64,000 nucleotides of DNA from assembly GCF_000264055.1 (NCBI RefSeq), contig NZ_AJXL01000002.1:17937-81936 (forward strand), written 5' to 3'. Position 1 is the first letter of the stretch. Every line of letters begins with the position of its first letter. A program made the position numbers and the translations under genes. The DNA is from Flavobacterium sp. ACAM 123 (lineage in GTDB: Bacteria > Bacteroidota > Bacteroidia > Flavobacteriales > Flavobacteriaceae). Positions 53,842-63,454 of this stretch are shown in pieces. The notes below the pieces were generated by a model. The model saw only the letters and a list, made by a program, of their open reading frames with translations, was not told where the DNA came from and did not search any database.

Positions 53842-54228
53842 TCAGATTCCAATTAATCTTGACGTTGCTTTTAAGAGTTCAATTGCAGGTGAACCTGCAA
53901 AACATTTTTCGCAACGAGAATACATAAATAAGCAATCAATAAAATCAGTCAACATATGAAAGAGCAATCCAATTCCTATTATCCTAAAAGGTTTGCGAAA
54001 AAAAAGTAAAACAATATAAACCAACATAGCATAATACGTATGTAAAAAGTGGAAATTAATGCTACATCTATTTGTTTGGAAAATTGGATTGACAAATAAA
54101 TGATCTAAATCAACTACCATAGTCGCTAGGAGAATTAGATATACTTTTTTCCAATCTTTTCTATAAAAGATAAATGCAATAAAAAAGGGAAAGCCAAAGT
54201 GTAAAAAGTAGTGTGTAAATATTTGCAT
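53842..54228 (-). CDS. DUF6122 family membrane protein
   Basis: The 128-residue protein has three to four hydrophobic helices and the conserved segments FTHYFLHFGFPFFIAF, VVDLDHLFVNPIFQ and FLHTYYAML of DUF6122. The Asp and His residues in VVDLDHL are reminiscent of metal-dependent membrane hydrolases. The function is not known. It stands alone. Confidence 0.88.
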   Translation of the reverse strand: MQIFTHYFLHFGFPFFIAFIFYRKDWKKVYLILLATMVVDLDHLFVNPIFQTNRCSINFHFLHTYYAMLVYIVLLFFRKPFRIIGIGLLFHMLTDFIDCLFMYSRCEKCFAGSPAIELLKATSRLIGI

Positions 54229-55196
54229 CTATTTCTCAGTATTTTTTTAGGTTGCATACAATTTGATTATTTGTCTGATAAGGGAAATCAATCTGTACTG
54301 ATAGCAGGAATGAATTAATAGGTCTGACAATTAGTTTCCTTCTTTCGTTTTCCCAAATGTAATAATTAAACGAATTGCTATATTTGTTTTATGTTATTAT
54401 TAATCGAAAGAAAATTATTGTAGTAGGTTTACCATCCTCTCTATTGCCGAAAGAAGCTGCAGTAAATTCTGAATAAGCGACGTTGTGGATATTTGTTTAT
54501 AGTTATCGATTATAACGCTATTACATAACACAAAACGCAATGAAAGATAGAACAAGTAAGCAGTCAACTTCTTGAGCGATTCATGTTTGTAATTGATGAC
54601 ATAGCTGTTTAAAAAGGTAAAGTCGGTTGGCTTTGCCTTGCGCATCTTCAAATACTGACTAGTTTACCATTGTTTAAATTTAGCTATTTTGTTTTTACTA
54701 AAAATAATAGCGTTTTATGAGTTTGGTTGGACCATTTTATACGACCGTTACCCTACTTTATTATTTTTTGCAGGTTTTTGAGGATCATCTGCTTTGCAGT
54801 ACCTTGTACCACTTAGCATGCTAATTAATTCTGAAAGCTTGTTTGACGTGCGTCTACTGTTTTCTACCTGTAGTTCGACAGCTTGATTGTTACTTTCGAT
54901 TGTAAAAATTATAAGGCAATAATTGAAATTATAAATACAATTCCAGTAAGCGCAAAAAAACAAATAAATACAGTTTGTCATTTTACTATTTTAACGAAAC
55001 GCCGGATGTAACTGCAACTAATTTGGTGTAATTATAACATTTTGTTAATCGTAAAAGTCTTTTTTCAATAAGTTGTAGTAATTAGACGCCCAATATTCGC
55101 TTTTAAGACTTATTTTCTCTGTTCCATACTATAAAATAGGATGTTATTGCTATTTTGTTTATTTTCGTTTAAGATTAATCTAAAAAACCTAAACAA
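54229..55196. other. Gene-poor stretch upstream of the CHRD gene
   Basis: Apart from the doubtful small frame at 54748-54981 nothing coding is supported. The sequence around 54270-54390 is a degenerate partner of the repeat copy at 53468-53575. The last 200 bases before the CHRD gene presumably hold its promoter, but no clear TAnnTTTG was found. Confidence 0.45.
54748..54981 (-). CDS. Doubtful small membrane protein or its remnant
   Basis: The frame encodes 77 residues with a hydrophobic, Cys- and aromatic-rich start and a charged second half (NNQAVELQVENSRRTSNKL, then KADDPQKPAKNNKVG). A neighbouring frame encodes a cleaner membrane helix, ICFFALTGIVFIISIIAL, ending in a stop. This suggests a small one-helix protein gene that has shifted frame, or chance. 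Confidence 0.25.
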   Translation of the reverse strand: MTNCIYLFFCAYWNCIYNFNYCLIIFTIESNNQAVELQVENSRRTSNKLSELISMLSGTRYCKADDPQKPAKNNKVG

Positions 55197-57098
55197 ATGA
55201 AACATTTAAGAAAAAGTTTACTCTCCCTTGTACTGGTGATTCCCTTCCTCTTTAGTAGTTGTAGCAACGACGATGGCCCAGCAGTAACGGTTGTCAATTC
55301 TAAAGTCTATGACTTAGGCACAGTTGGTACTGCAGGAGTTTCCGGAACGGCAAAGTTCATTGAAAACAGTGACGCCACATTAAGTATTGAGTTAGAATTA
55401 AAAAACACTACTCAAGGAGGATTGCATCCGGCACACGTACACTTAAATAATGCTGCTGATGGTGGAGATATAGCTCTAACATTAAAGCCAGTTGACGGAG
55501 CGACTGGAAAAAGTACGACCACATTTAAAGCGCTCGATAATGGTACCGCCATCACATATCAGGCGCTACTTGATTTTGATGGGTACATTAATGTGCACTT
55601 GAGCGCTGATAAATTAGCTACTCTTGTTGCTCAAGGTGATATTGGTCAAAACGACCTTACCGATGTATCGAAAGTATATACATTAGGAAGTGTTGCTGTC
55701 GCTGGGATAGATGGTACTGCCACTTTTTATAAGCGAGTGAATGGAGAAGCCTTAGCAATAGTAAGGTTGAAAAATACTCCAGCTGGTGGATCGCATCCTG
55801 GACACATTCACATGAATACGGCTGTTGAAGGAGGAGGAATCGCTTTTACTTTTAAGCCAGTGAATGGGGATACAGGTATGAGTGCAACCAATGTATCTAA
55901 ACTTGACAACGGTACCGCTTTTGGGTACGATCAGGTTGTGGCCTATAATGGCTATGTTAATTTTCACAAAAGCGCGACTGAATTAAACGTCCTAGTAGCT
56001 CAGGGAGACATAGGTCAAAACGAGTTAACTGGTATGTCAAAAGTATATCAATTAGGAAGTGTAGCTATACCTACAATCGACGGTACAGCTACGTTCTACA
56101 AACGAGTAAATGGACAAGCATTGGCGGTGGTACAGCTTAAAAACACCCCAGCTGGTGGATCTCATCCAGGTCATATTCACATCAACAGTGCAGCTCAAGG
56201 AGGAGGAATCGCATTTACTTTTAACCCAGTAAATGGAGACACTGGTTTGAGTAAAACGAATGTATCTAAATTGAATGACGGTACTGCTTTTGGATACGAT
56301 CAAGTGCTTACTTACAATGGATACATTAACTTTCACAAGAGCGCTACTGAATTAAATGTCTTAGTAGCTCAAGGAGACATTGGACAAAATGAATTAACTG
56401 GGAAAAAAATAAGCTATGTTTTAGCCCAAAAAGACGTTGCAGGTATAAGTGGTACTGTTGAATTCGCTGAACGAATTAATCAAACGACATTAGTAACAAT
56501 CAAGCTTTCTGGTACTCCTTTAGGAGGAAGCCATCCTGCACACATCCATGAGAATAATGTTGCTACGTCAGGTAACATCATTGCAGGTTTGAGTCCTGTA
56601 GATGGAACCACTGGGATTAGTAAAACGCAAGTATCAGCATTAGTTGGAGGTACTCCAATTACTTACACGCAGTTTTTAGCGCGTAACGCTTATATTAATG
56701 TGCATTTAAATGATGGCGCTGGTTTGTCTACCATCGTTGCTCAAGGAAATATTGGCTCAAACGCAGGAGTTCCAGAAGCAAAAACATACAATGTGACTGC
56801 TAATGGAACGACATCGTATACTTTTAACGGAGAAGGATTTACAAATTCTAGCAATCCAAACCTTACGTTCAAAAGGGGAGGTACGTATACTTTTAATATG
56901 TCTGCTGCAGGACACCCTTTCTTTATAAATACTGTTCAAGGTACTGGAATTGCCAATACATACGCTTCTGGAGTTACAAACAATGGAGCTGTATCAGGAA
57001 CTATAACTTTTACTGTTCCTATGAATGCACCAAACACGCTGTATTATAACTGTCAATTTCATGCTTCTATGTTTGGAACGATTACTATTATAAACTAG
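55197..57098 (+). CDS. CHRD-repeat lipoprotein with C-terminal cupredoxin domain
   Basis: The 633-residue protein has a lipobox at Cys22 (LFSSCSNDD) and four consecutive CHRD domains of about 120 residues (approximately 37-155, 159-277, 281-400, 404-522), each with the GGxHPxHIH motif and ending in VAQGDIGQN or a variant. Repeats 2 and 3 are nearly identical. Residues about 530-633 form a cupredoxin-like domain with a plausible type 1 copper site: His573 (AGHPFF), Cys619, His622 and Met625 (CQFHASM). It would be anchored to the outer membrane. The role is unknown; copper binding is inferred from the ligands. Confidence 0.88.
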   Translation: MKHLRKSLLSLVLVIPFLFSSCSNDDGPAVTVVNSKVYDLGTVGTAGVSGTAKFIENSDATLSIELELKNTTQGGLHPAHVHLNNAADGGDIALTLKPVDGATGKSTTTFKALDNGTAITYQALLDFDGYINVHLSADKLATLVAQGDIGQNDLTDVSKVYTLGSVAVAGIDGTATFYKRVNGEALAIVRLKNTPAGGSHPGHIHMNTAVEGGGIAFTFKPVNGDTGMSATNVSKLDNGTAFGYDQVVAYNGYVNFHKSATELNVLVAQGDIGQNELTGMSKVYQLGSVAIPTIDGTATFYKRVNGQALAVVQLKNTPAGGSHPGHIHINSAAQGGGIAFTFNPVNGDTGLSKTNVSKLNDGTAFGYDQVLTYNGYINFHKSATELNVLVAQGDIGQNELTGKKISYVLAQKDVAGISGTVEFAERINQTTLVTIKLSGTPLGGSHPAHIHENNVATSGNIIAGLSPVDGTTGISKTQVSALVGGTPITYTQFLARNAYINVHLNDGAGLSTIVAQGNIGSNAGVPEAKTYNVTANGTTSYTFNGEGFTNSSNPNLTFKRGGTYTFNMSAAGHPFFINTVQGTGIANTYASGVTNNGAVSGTITFTVPMNAPNTLYYNCQFHASMFGTITIIN

Positions 57099-57124
57099 TG
57101 ATACTATTTACTATTTAATTCTTA

Positions 57125-57158
57125 AAATGGGGAGGTGTTTTTACATCTCCCCATTTTT
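57125..57158 (+). terminator. Intrinsic terminator after the CHRD gene
   Basis: A 13-bp stem (aaatggggaggtg with catctccccattt, one G-U pair) with a 6-base loop ends in a run of five T residues. It is 26 bases after the stop codon. Confidence 0.88.
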
Positions 57159-58272
57159 AATTGATGAAAAATGAGTAATGAAGTCTGGTAACACTGAACC
57201 TCATTGACCGATTTTGATTAGGAGTATATTCCATCATTAGAAAAATAAAAATACTTGTGTGTTTCACCAGCTATTCGTAAATCTTTAAATCAATGCTTTT
57301 TATCTTGTTGTTCTGTGCGGTGTTGTTTTTTGAGAGGAGTTTCGTCTCCTACGTTCATTCCGTTTGACATTCCTATCATAAAGTCAATAGTCAATGATAT
57401 TAGTTCTATCTATCCAAAAAGTAGCTTGTTTAGATTTTTATCTACGTGTTTTATCGTTGTGTTTATACATGATTTAAATGATAAATGTTTAAACATTTTG
57501 TCATCTTAGGTATGCAATAAATCGCACAAATGCTTAGAAAAGAAATTTTTTTTAGGTGATATACCAACTGGAACTAGGATTGCTCGATGTGATTATTTTG
57601 CTTAAAAAATGCTGTTGCGCTCTGATAGCACTACTATTTTGATACCGCATAACTCGTAATTTTAATTTTACCTTGATTTGAAGGCTGTAACGGTCTTAAA
57701 ACGGCAGCTACGCTAAGAGATGTGACTATGAAGTTTTCTCAGACGAAATTATCTGAATATGGGATAAGTTTTAGAGTAGGTATTGCTAAAACTCTTTTTA
57801 TTCTTAGTGTAGAAAACTTGGTTTTAAGCTGCTTAATTTGATTGAGCGTCTAAAGTGCAACTACATGATATCAGACTAAAAACCAAGAAGATTAAAAGAA
57901 AACAATTTAAAGAGGTTTCAATTTATTTAGTTTGAATGATTAATTGTATTGCTTCGTAAAATCCTAATTGTGATTAAAAATTGTAAGCTAAAATAACATT
58001 TATTTAGGGATTATGGCTGTTTTTCAAAAGTACACAATTGGTAGAGATTGCAAATTCGCAATGTCGACTACAAAGCAATGTCGAATCGATAGCTATTAGA
58101 ACACAGCAATCACAGCTGCTACATGAAAAGCGATTGTTTTTTTGTGTTTTGTTACGGGCATACCATCTCATTAAAAACGAAACCTATCTAAAAATGGTTG
58201 TACATCTTGAGTATCGGATTTATGGTTGCGATGCGTCGTTTTTAGTGGTACTTACAAATTGGGTTGACCAAA
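57159..58272. other. Gene-free stretch between the CHRD and flavin reductase genes
   Basis: Open frames at 57255-57509 and 58038-58379 have no protein-like composition, and the latter overlaps the real gene on the other strand. A motif near 58047 (agagattgcaaattcgcaat) resembles the palindrome at 63399 and may be an old repeat copy. Nothing else was recognised. Confidence 0.5.
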
Positions 58273-58941
58273 CTATTTTTCAAAAATTACAGCATCGGTT
58301 TTTGCTCCTAATTGGGTTAGTGCTTCTGAAATTGCTGTTACCAATTCTGGCGGTCCACAAACATAAAAGTGTTGTTTAAAGTTGTCTATTTTTTCCTTTA
58401 GAAAAGTATAATCAATCCTATTGTTTTCGTATCCTTCTTTTTTTTCATCAGTGAGTGTAGTGATGAAATTTTTACCCAGCATTTCTTTAAATTCTTTTTT
58501 AAGAATTATATCTTTTTCGGTTTTATTGGTAAAAATTAGTTTGTTATTTGCGATTTTGTTTTCAGCTTGTAGTTGCCTAAGAATTGCAATAAACGGGGTA
58601 ACACCTGCACCACCCGCAATAAATACTCCTTCGCCTTTATATTCAATCGCACCCCAAACATCACCGATGATAAGTTCATCACCTTGCTTTAATTTCCCTA
58701 ATTCTTTTGTAACTCCGTTGTGACTATCATAAATTTTAATTACGAATTCTAGATGTTTATCATCATTTAAACTTGTAAATGTAAAGGGTCTTTTCTCTTT
58801 CTTAAGTTCAGGAGTGTTAATGGACATGTCGGTTGCCTGTCCCGAGACAAATATATATCCCTCTGGCTTTTCAACTTTAAATCGAATTACATCATGCGTT
58901 ACTGGCTCAACTGATATTATTTTTACAATGTGATCTTCCAT
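58273..58941 (-). CDS. Ferredoxin-NADP reductase-like flavin oxidoreductase
   Basis: The 222-residue protein has an FAD-binding barrel with RPFTFTS at residues 51-57 and an NAD(P)-binding domain with GGAGVTP at 110-116 and YVCGPPEL near the C-terminus. There is no iron-sulfur or heme domain, so it probably transfers electrons from NAD(P)H to a separate protein. It starts 12 bases after the ferritin gene; electron supply for iron release from ferritin is a reasonable but unproven role. Confidence 0.9.
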   Translation of the reverse strand: MEDHIVKIISVEPVTHDVIRFKVEKPEGYIFVSGQATDMSINTPELKKEKRPFTFTSLNDDKHLEFVIKIYDSHNGVTKELGKLKQGDELIIGDVWGAIEYKGEGVFIAGGAGVTPFIAILRQLQAENKIANNKLIFTNKTEKDIILKKEFKEMLGKNFITTLTDEKKEGYENNRIDYTFLKEKIDNFKQHFYVCGPPELVTAISEALTQLGAKTDAVIFEK

Positions 58942-58953
58942 GATTTTTGTTTT

Positions 58954-59505
58954 TTAAGGATTAGTAGTGGTTGCGTCCTGAGCCAATTTTACTTCACCAG
59001 AAGTTTTTTCTAAATCTTTATCCAGTTGATAAAGCGCATCACCTTTTGCATTTTCTCCGCCCGCAAGAGTAATCTTATCCATTAAATAGTTGGCAAGATT
59101 TTCTTCTTCTATTTGTTCTTTCACAAACCATTGTAAGAAATTCCAAGTAGCCCAATCTTCTTCAACGAGTGCCATTTTCACCACTTTATAAATGGAATTT
59201 GTATTGTCGATTTCATGTTTAAATACTTTTTCAAAACAATTGTTTACACTTATGGGATCGTTTGCAGGCGCAGGAATAGCGATCACTTTAGCTTTTGCGC
59301 CTCTGTTTAAAATGTATTCCAGTATTTTCATCATGTGGTTGCGTTCCTCTGCTGCATGGCGAAAAAGAAAATTTGCGATACCACTAAATCCATTGTTATC
59401 AGCCCAGGCGGCATATGATAAGTAGATTTGAGAAGCATGTGCTTCTTTTGTCATTTGCTCGTTTAATGCTGCTGAAAGCTTTTCTGAAAGTCTATTGGTT
59501 TTCAT
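58954..59505 (-). CDS. Ferritin (bacterial, FtnA-like)
   Basis: The 183-residue protein has the four-helix bundle of ferritins: LSEKLSAALNEQMTKEAHASQIYLSYAAWA for helix A with the first ligand glutamate, RHAAEERNHMMKILEYI for helix B with the ExxH motif, and EEDWATWNFLQWFVKEQIEEE for helix C/D. It stores iron as a 24-mer. The ATG at 59505 (MKTNRLSEKL) matches family N-termini; the open frame begins 15 codons upstream. It is followed by a flavin reductase gene, probably in one transcript. Confidence 0.93.
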   Translation of the reverse strand: MKTNRLSEKLSAALNEQMTKEAHASQIYLSYAAWADNNGFSGIANFLFRHAAEERNHMMKILEYILNRGAKAKVIAIPAPANDPISVNNCFEKVFKHEIDNTNSIYKVVKMALVEEDWATWNFLQWFVKEQIEEENLANYLMDKITLAGGENAKGDALYQLDKDLEKTSGEVKLAQDATTTNP

Positions 59506-60066
59506 ATGATGTAGTTTAGTAGAATGATTGATAAAATATAGTACAGTCAATTATTATAATCTTTTAAGTTTTACTATTGCTTTCTAGTTTATAGCGATTG
59601 GGAATCGTACTTGGTACTTAATTTAAAAAAGATAATAACTTATGCTAGTTTTCAGCTATTTCAAAGGTTTTTGGCAGATATTTGGTATAACCCACTTTTT
59701 TGTTTCCATTTATAAATAAAACTAGCTTCAGTATTTCCAAAGTTAGTATTACAGTATATATCTGTCTCAGTAAAAAACATAAGTGAAGAGAACAAATCTG
59801 ATGAATGATCTAGTTTTTTTCAACCTTTCATTTGTGCTCCTGCTCCTGTTTTAAAAAAAATAAAAGAGTTTGTCATGGTGTTTTCTACTTTTTATCGCTC
59901 CTTTGAGTTACCCTAAAAAACAAAAAATTAGTTTAATCATTCATTTTTTTGTTGAAAATCAACGGCAATGTCTATAAATTAGTACTTGTTGGTTTTTTTT
60001 AGAGATACGGTGCTCTTGTTATCGCTTGTAACAGAAACATTTTACTGATGCGTTTCCTCACTGATT
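59506..60066. other. Gene-free stretch upstream of ferritin
   Basis: No coding frame, RNA gene or repeat was recognised. It contains the promoter region of the ferritin gene, without a clear TAnnTTTG element. Confidence 0.5.
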
Positions 60067-60381
60067 TTAATAATCGCGTAAGCGCCCTAGTACCGTGTTA
60101 AGAGTCGCCTTCATTTTGTCGATGGCTTCAGCTACCGCGGTTTCAACGGTATTTGCATGGCTTGTAACGACTAAAGGCTGCATCCCTTTCAGTCGCGCTT
60201 CGAGCACACATCTTTTATCATTTTCACTATCTCTATCGCTATTTTCGTCGCTGAATTTCACTTCGACTCTTGTTATATGTTCACTGTACCTGTCGAAAGC
60301 ATCCGAAATGGTAGCCGTTAAGGGTTCTCTCATTTCTTCGGTACCCAATATATTATTATCGGTATTTAGTAAGATTTTCAT
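60067..60381 (-). CDS. HPF/RaiA-type ribosome-associated protein
   Basis: The 104-residue protein has the beta-alpha-beta-beta-beta-alpha layout of short hibernation-promoting factors: ISDAFDRYSEHITRVEVKFSDEN, KRCVLEARLKGMQPLVV and ETAVAEAIDKMKATLNTVLGR. HPF and RaiA bind the decoding centre of idle ribosomes. The usual C-terminal dimerisation domain of long HPF is absent. It lies 46 bases downstream of a baeRF-like gene on the same strand, so the two may act together on ribosomes. Confidence 0.85.
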   Translation of the reverse strand: MKILLNTDNNILGTEEMREPLTATISDAFDRYSEHITRVEVKFSDENSDRDSENDKRCVLEARLKGMQPLVVTSHANTVETAVAEAIDKMKATLNTVLGRLRDY

Positions 60382-60427
60382 TTGTACTGATTTTTAGTAG
60401 TTAGAATTATCATTATTTACTTGATTT

Positions 60428-61579
60428 TTAATAACGAAACAGACAGGCAGCTCCTGTTTTTGTTGGCATTTTTTCATGCGGAATAATCATTACTTTACCC
60501 CCCATTTTTGTTACCAATTCTCCCAAGTCATCTAATAAGTCATCCATTTCGGGATTATTTAACTCCCCTTTTTCAATAGTACCTGTAGCATTCGTTATTT
60601 TACCTGGAATTTGACGTGCGGCTTCGATTAACAAGGTATCTACCCTGCCGGCTGCTGCTGCTGCAGCTACTTCACTCAAACTATCACTGCCTGTCCCCTT
60701 TGATTTTGCTTGATGGTATTCATCACAAATTTTGTCGATACTGGCATGATAATGAGGCTCCATAACTTTCCAGGCATGTGCCACTAGTTCATCTATTTTT
60801 AGCGACTTTGGATTCACGTCGATGCCGCTAGGAAGTAATGAAAGAATGTCACTTACCTTATGAAAAAGATTCTGGTGCTCTGGCAATGCAGCTAGTATAA
60901 GTGGTAAACCGGATGAACTGGAATAGTTATCGTTAATCGTTTTTGCGACGAAGCGAAAAAACTTTTCGGTATCTATATCTTCTTCAGGTGATTTTCCACC
61001 GTGACCGTGATGCATGTCGCCGGTCTGACTTCCTACACCACCATAAGATGCAACGGTGGTATGCTTATCGGTTAGATTAGAACCTAATGCTTCATTTATA
61101 TTTTCTGGAGTATCTGGAGGAAGCTTCAGTTCTGTGAGCGAATGTCTGTTTCCTTCGTAAATTTGATAATCATGTAGGCTTAAAAGTAACACGTTGTACC
61201 GCTCCACTGACTGCAAATATCTGCGCAGTGGTTTTGTATGAAAGCTACTCGCAACTACGGTTAGTTCTTCTATGAATACTGGTAAACTTATGGTTTTGAA
61301 CATGTCAAATGTGCTAAGCACAGCCAATCCGTCTGATGTATGTCTCCAAAACTCTTTATCACTTTCAATTTCCACAAATGGCTCTAACAGTGTTGTAGCC
61401 TCTGACTCGGAATGTTTTTGAAGCAGGGAGTGTTTCAGTTTTTTTAACAGGTTTTTAAATAGAATCGGATCTTGGAGATTGTCCGGGTGGGTCCTGTGCG
61501 TAGGCATGTAGAGTGATATGCAGGTTCCTTCATTGACGCTTAATAATTCTGGCATCATGTCTTTAGTAAGTAGATTCAT
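60428..61579 (-). CDS. Bacterial archaeo-eukaryotic release factor-like protein (baeRF)
   Basis: The 383-residue protein begins with MNLLTKDMMPELLSVNEGTC and CISLYMPTHRTHPD, typical of the baeRF3/7/10-like families, and has the late segment EVAAAAAAGRVDTLLIEAAR followed by a GGKVMIIPHEKMPTKTGAACLFRY end. The fold is related to eRF1 and Pelota. A His/Gly patch (GDMHHGHGG) lies near residue 190. Function is unproven; proposals include ribosome rescue or inhibition. It precedes the HPF-like gene. Confidence 0.8.
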   Translation of the reverse strand: MNLLTKDMMPELLSVNEGTCISLYMPTHRTHPDNLQDPILFKNLLKKLKHSLLQKHSESEATTLLEPFVEIESDKEFWRHTSDGLAVLSTFDMFKTISLPVFIEELTVVASSFHTKPLRRYLQSVERYNVLLLSLHDYQIYEGNRHSLTELKLPPDTPENINEALGSNLTDKHTTVASYGGVGSQTGDMHHGHGGKSPEEDIDTEKFFRFVAKTINDNYSSSSGLPLILAALPEHQNLFHKVSDILSLLPSGIDVNPKSLKIDELVAHAWKVMEPHYHASIDKICDEYHQAKSKGTGSDSLSEVAAAAAAGRVDTLLIEAARQIPGKITNATGTIEKGELNNPEMDDLLDDLGELVTKMGGKVMIIPHEKMPTKTGAACLFRY

Positions 61580-62391
61580 ATAGATTTGATTTATTAGTGA
61601 TTAAATAATTATTTATATTATTCTAATGACTTGTCATATGCTTCGTTTTATATTCCTGAAATTAATTCTTTTTCTTTCTTTGAGGTAAGAAGGAAAAATA
61701 AACAAGCTGACTAGATTATAGTTGCTATCTGTTTCTTAACAATCGGATTGCCTATTTAGTATCAGGTTACTAAAACGGAGGAAGGCTGTCTTTTAACCTT
61801 CAGTTACAAATTGTAAATACGTCTTGTTAATAGAAGTCACGCTTCATGACTGAGAGCAGATAAATCTAATCAATCGTATTTTTTTGCTTTAATCAAATAT
61901 AACGATTCTTCTAACGGTAATTGCTAAAATATTGATTTAAAGTAGTTAACATTATCTTAAAATAATTTTTTTCAGGTTTTCTATGCACTATTTGTACAAA
62001 TGGCATAATAAATATTACCGTGGTGAAGTTGTATTTATTTATTTTAATTTGTTTTTTTAAGGTCGAATAGGGTTGCAAAATACAAAATAGAGTCAACAAA
62101 AAAACGCCATTACATCTATAGACGTAATGGTGTTTGTAGTTTAGAAGATAATTTTTTTAAAGTGTGAAGTCGGGAGAATCTGTGCAGCTGATATATAAAG
62201 TCATTAGGCGTTCCTCTAGATATCGGATCGAAGAAGTGGCATTATCTGTATGATATGTGATTCACTTATATGCCCTTTTGTTATGTGCATATTGTCTCGT
62301 TAAAAAAGAATAAGACTGCATTACTATTGTGTTTTAATTCGTGCGGTTAGGTGTGTAAGTACATTGTAATAAGGAGTGAAATTGTCTTTTA
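61580..62391. other. Gene-free stretch with a dispersed repeat
   Basis: No coding frame is supported; the 62-codon frame at 61911-62099 is AT-rich and lacks protein character. The stretch holds the third copy of the dispersed repeat (about 61860-62165). Confidence 0.5.
62070..62165 (+). repeat. Dispersed hairpin repeat, third copy
   Basis: The sequence gcaaaatacaaaatagagtc, caacaaaaaaacgccattac and gtaatggtgtttgtagttta aligns with 53724-53785. The hairpin is aacgccattac (62103-62113) with gtaatggtgtt (62124-62134), one G-U pair. The upstream part (tcaaatataacgattcttc near 61895) also matches the copy at 53549-53570. Confidence 0.6.
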
Positions 62392-62757
62392 TTAGATTTT
62401 ATCGAGGTTTCGAACTGTAAATTCGTTTTCAGTGTTCCCCGTATTCACAGTTGTATTGGGCTCAAAAAGAATAACTTTTACTTCCCCAACAGCAATTGGC
62501 CTATGGTTGGTTTTTTTAGGTACAACTACAAATTCTCCAGCATTTACCTCTATGGTTTTATGCTCTAATTCTATCAGTAATTTTCCTTCAATCACGAGGA
62601 ACATTTCGTCTTCATTCTCATGCTGATGCATGATAAATTCATCTTTGAATTTCGCAACTTTTACAAGTTGTTCATTTAATTCAGCAACTATTTTAGGACT
62701 CCAATAATCAGTAAAGGAGTCAAACTTATCTTTTAGATTCACCGTTTCTATTTCCAT
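62392..62757 (-). CDS. Cupin domain protein
   Basis: The 121-residue protein is a single cupin barrel with both motifs: FIMHQHENEDEMFLVIEGKL (two His and Glu metal ligands) and GEFVVVPKKTNHRPIA (third His). The ATG at 62757 (MEIETVNLKDKF) gives the usual short length; the open frame extends 28 codons upstream. The substrate is not known. Confidence 0.9.
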   Translation of the reverse strand: MEIETVNLKDKFDSFTDYWSPKIVAELNEQLVKVAKFKDEFIMHQHENEDEMFLVIEGKLLIELEHKTIEVNAGEFVVVPKKTNHRPIAVGEVKVILFEPNTTVNTGNTENEFTVRNLDKI

Positions 62758-62912
62758 TTCTTTTGTGTTTTTATTTATTTGTAGCTCTAGTGTAAATGTA
62801 ATAGTTTCTTTTTTTAGGACAAAACTGTTAAGTGATTCCACAAAAAAAATGAAGCCAAATCCAAACAGAAGAGAACGTAGTTTGTAAATACTGCACTATT
62901 TACGTAATAGAA

Positions 62913-63254
62913 CTATCCCCAAAAGCAACCGTATTCATCTTTCTCAATGAGTCGAATAAAATCCAACAAGTTTTCTAGGATTGGTTTAGGCGTGTAGGAA
63001 TGCCATTTTAAATCTGCACGTTGCCAGTAGACTTTCCAGTGGTTATTCTTCTTTACAAATGTGGCTTTAGCAACATTGTTTTCAACTTTCTTTTTAGGAT
63101 CGATCCAATCCGGTCTAACTTCAAAAATAATGACGCTTTGCTTTTCAATTCGATACCCAATATCAAGTTGAGCCCTACTTTCTTCGCCAGGACGAATGTA
63201 AGATAAATAATTTTCTATTTCTTCTATCTCGATACTAGCTATTTCGTATTTCAT
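62913..63254 (-). CDS. DUF3024 family protein
   Basis: The 113-residue protein matches DUF3024: IEEIENYLSYIRPGEESRAQLDIGYRIE, SVIIFEVRPDWIDP and VYWQRADLKWHSYTPKP. It has no signal peptide or membrane helix. The function is not known. A 150-base gap separates it from the cupin gene on the same strand. Confidence 0.88.
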   Translation of the reverse strand: MKYEIASIEIEEIENYLSYIRPGEESRAQLDIGYRIEKQSVIIFEVRPDWIDPKKKVENNVAKATFVKKNNHWKVYWQRADLKWHSYTPKPILENLLDFIRLIEKDEYGCFWG

Positions 63255-63316
63255 ACTTATTTAGAGTTTTATCAGTTTGCGTCGCTCCAGCCTTTAAAAA
63301 TGCAATGTTAACTACG

Positions 63317-63423
63317 TATGGTCATTGCGAGGAACGGGCGCCATCTCCGATGCTGCATAACATTGGCCTCACTTTTTATGTCTTATTATTGTGGGCACGG
63401 ATTGCAAATCCGCGCTATCGGGT
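63317..63423. repeat. Palindromic repeat remnants (gtcattgcgaggaacg and cggatt-gca-aatccg)
   Basis: The stretch contains gtcattgcgaggaacg, a motif widespread in bacterial intergenic repeats, and about 60 bases later the palindrome cggatt-gca-aatccg followed by cgctatcggg. Both are known types of repeated intergenic DNA in Bacteroidetes; the second has a degraded relative near 58047. No gene is present. Confidence 0.5.
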
Positions 63424-63454
63424 TTCACATATTTTATTGATGAGTCCCCATTAT

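Noticed and set aside
54415..54651. 78-codon minus-strand frame
   Set aside because: No motif or signal; lies in repeat-derived sequence.
57255..57509. 84-codon open frame after the CHRD gene
   Set aside because: GTG start, Ser/Phe/Cys-rich AT-driven composition, no motif and no conserved context.
58038..58379. 113-codon plus-strand frame near the flavin reductase gene
   Set aside because: Its 3' third lies opposite the clearly real flavin reductase gene and the rest has no protein character.
61911..62099. 62-codon minus-strand frame
   Set aside because: AT-rich Lys/Asn/Phe/Tyr composition, overlaps the dispersed repeat.
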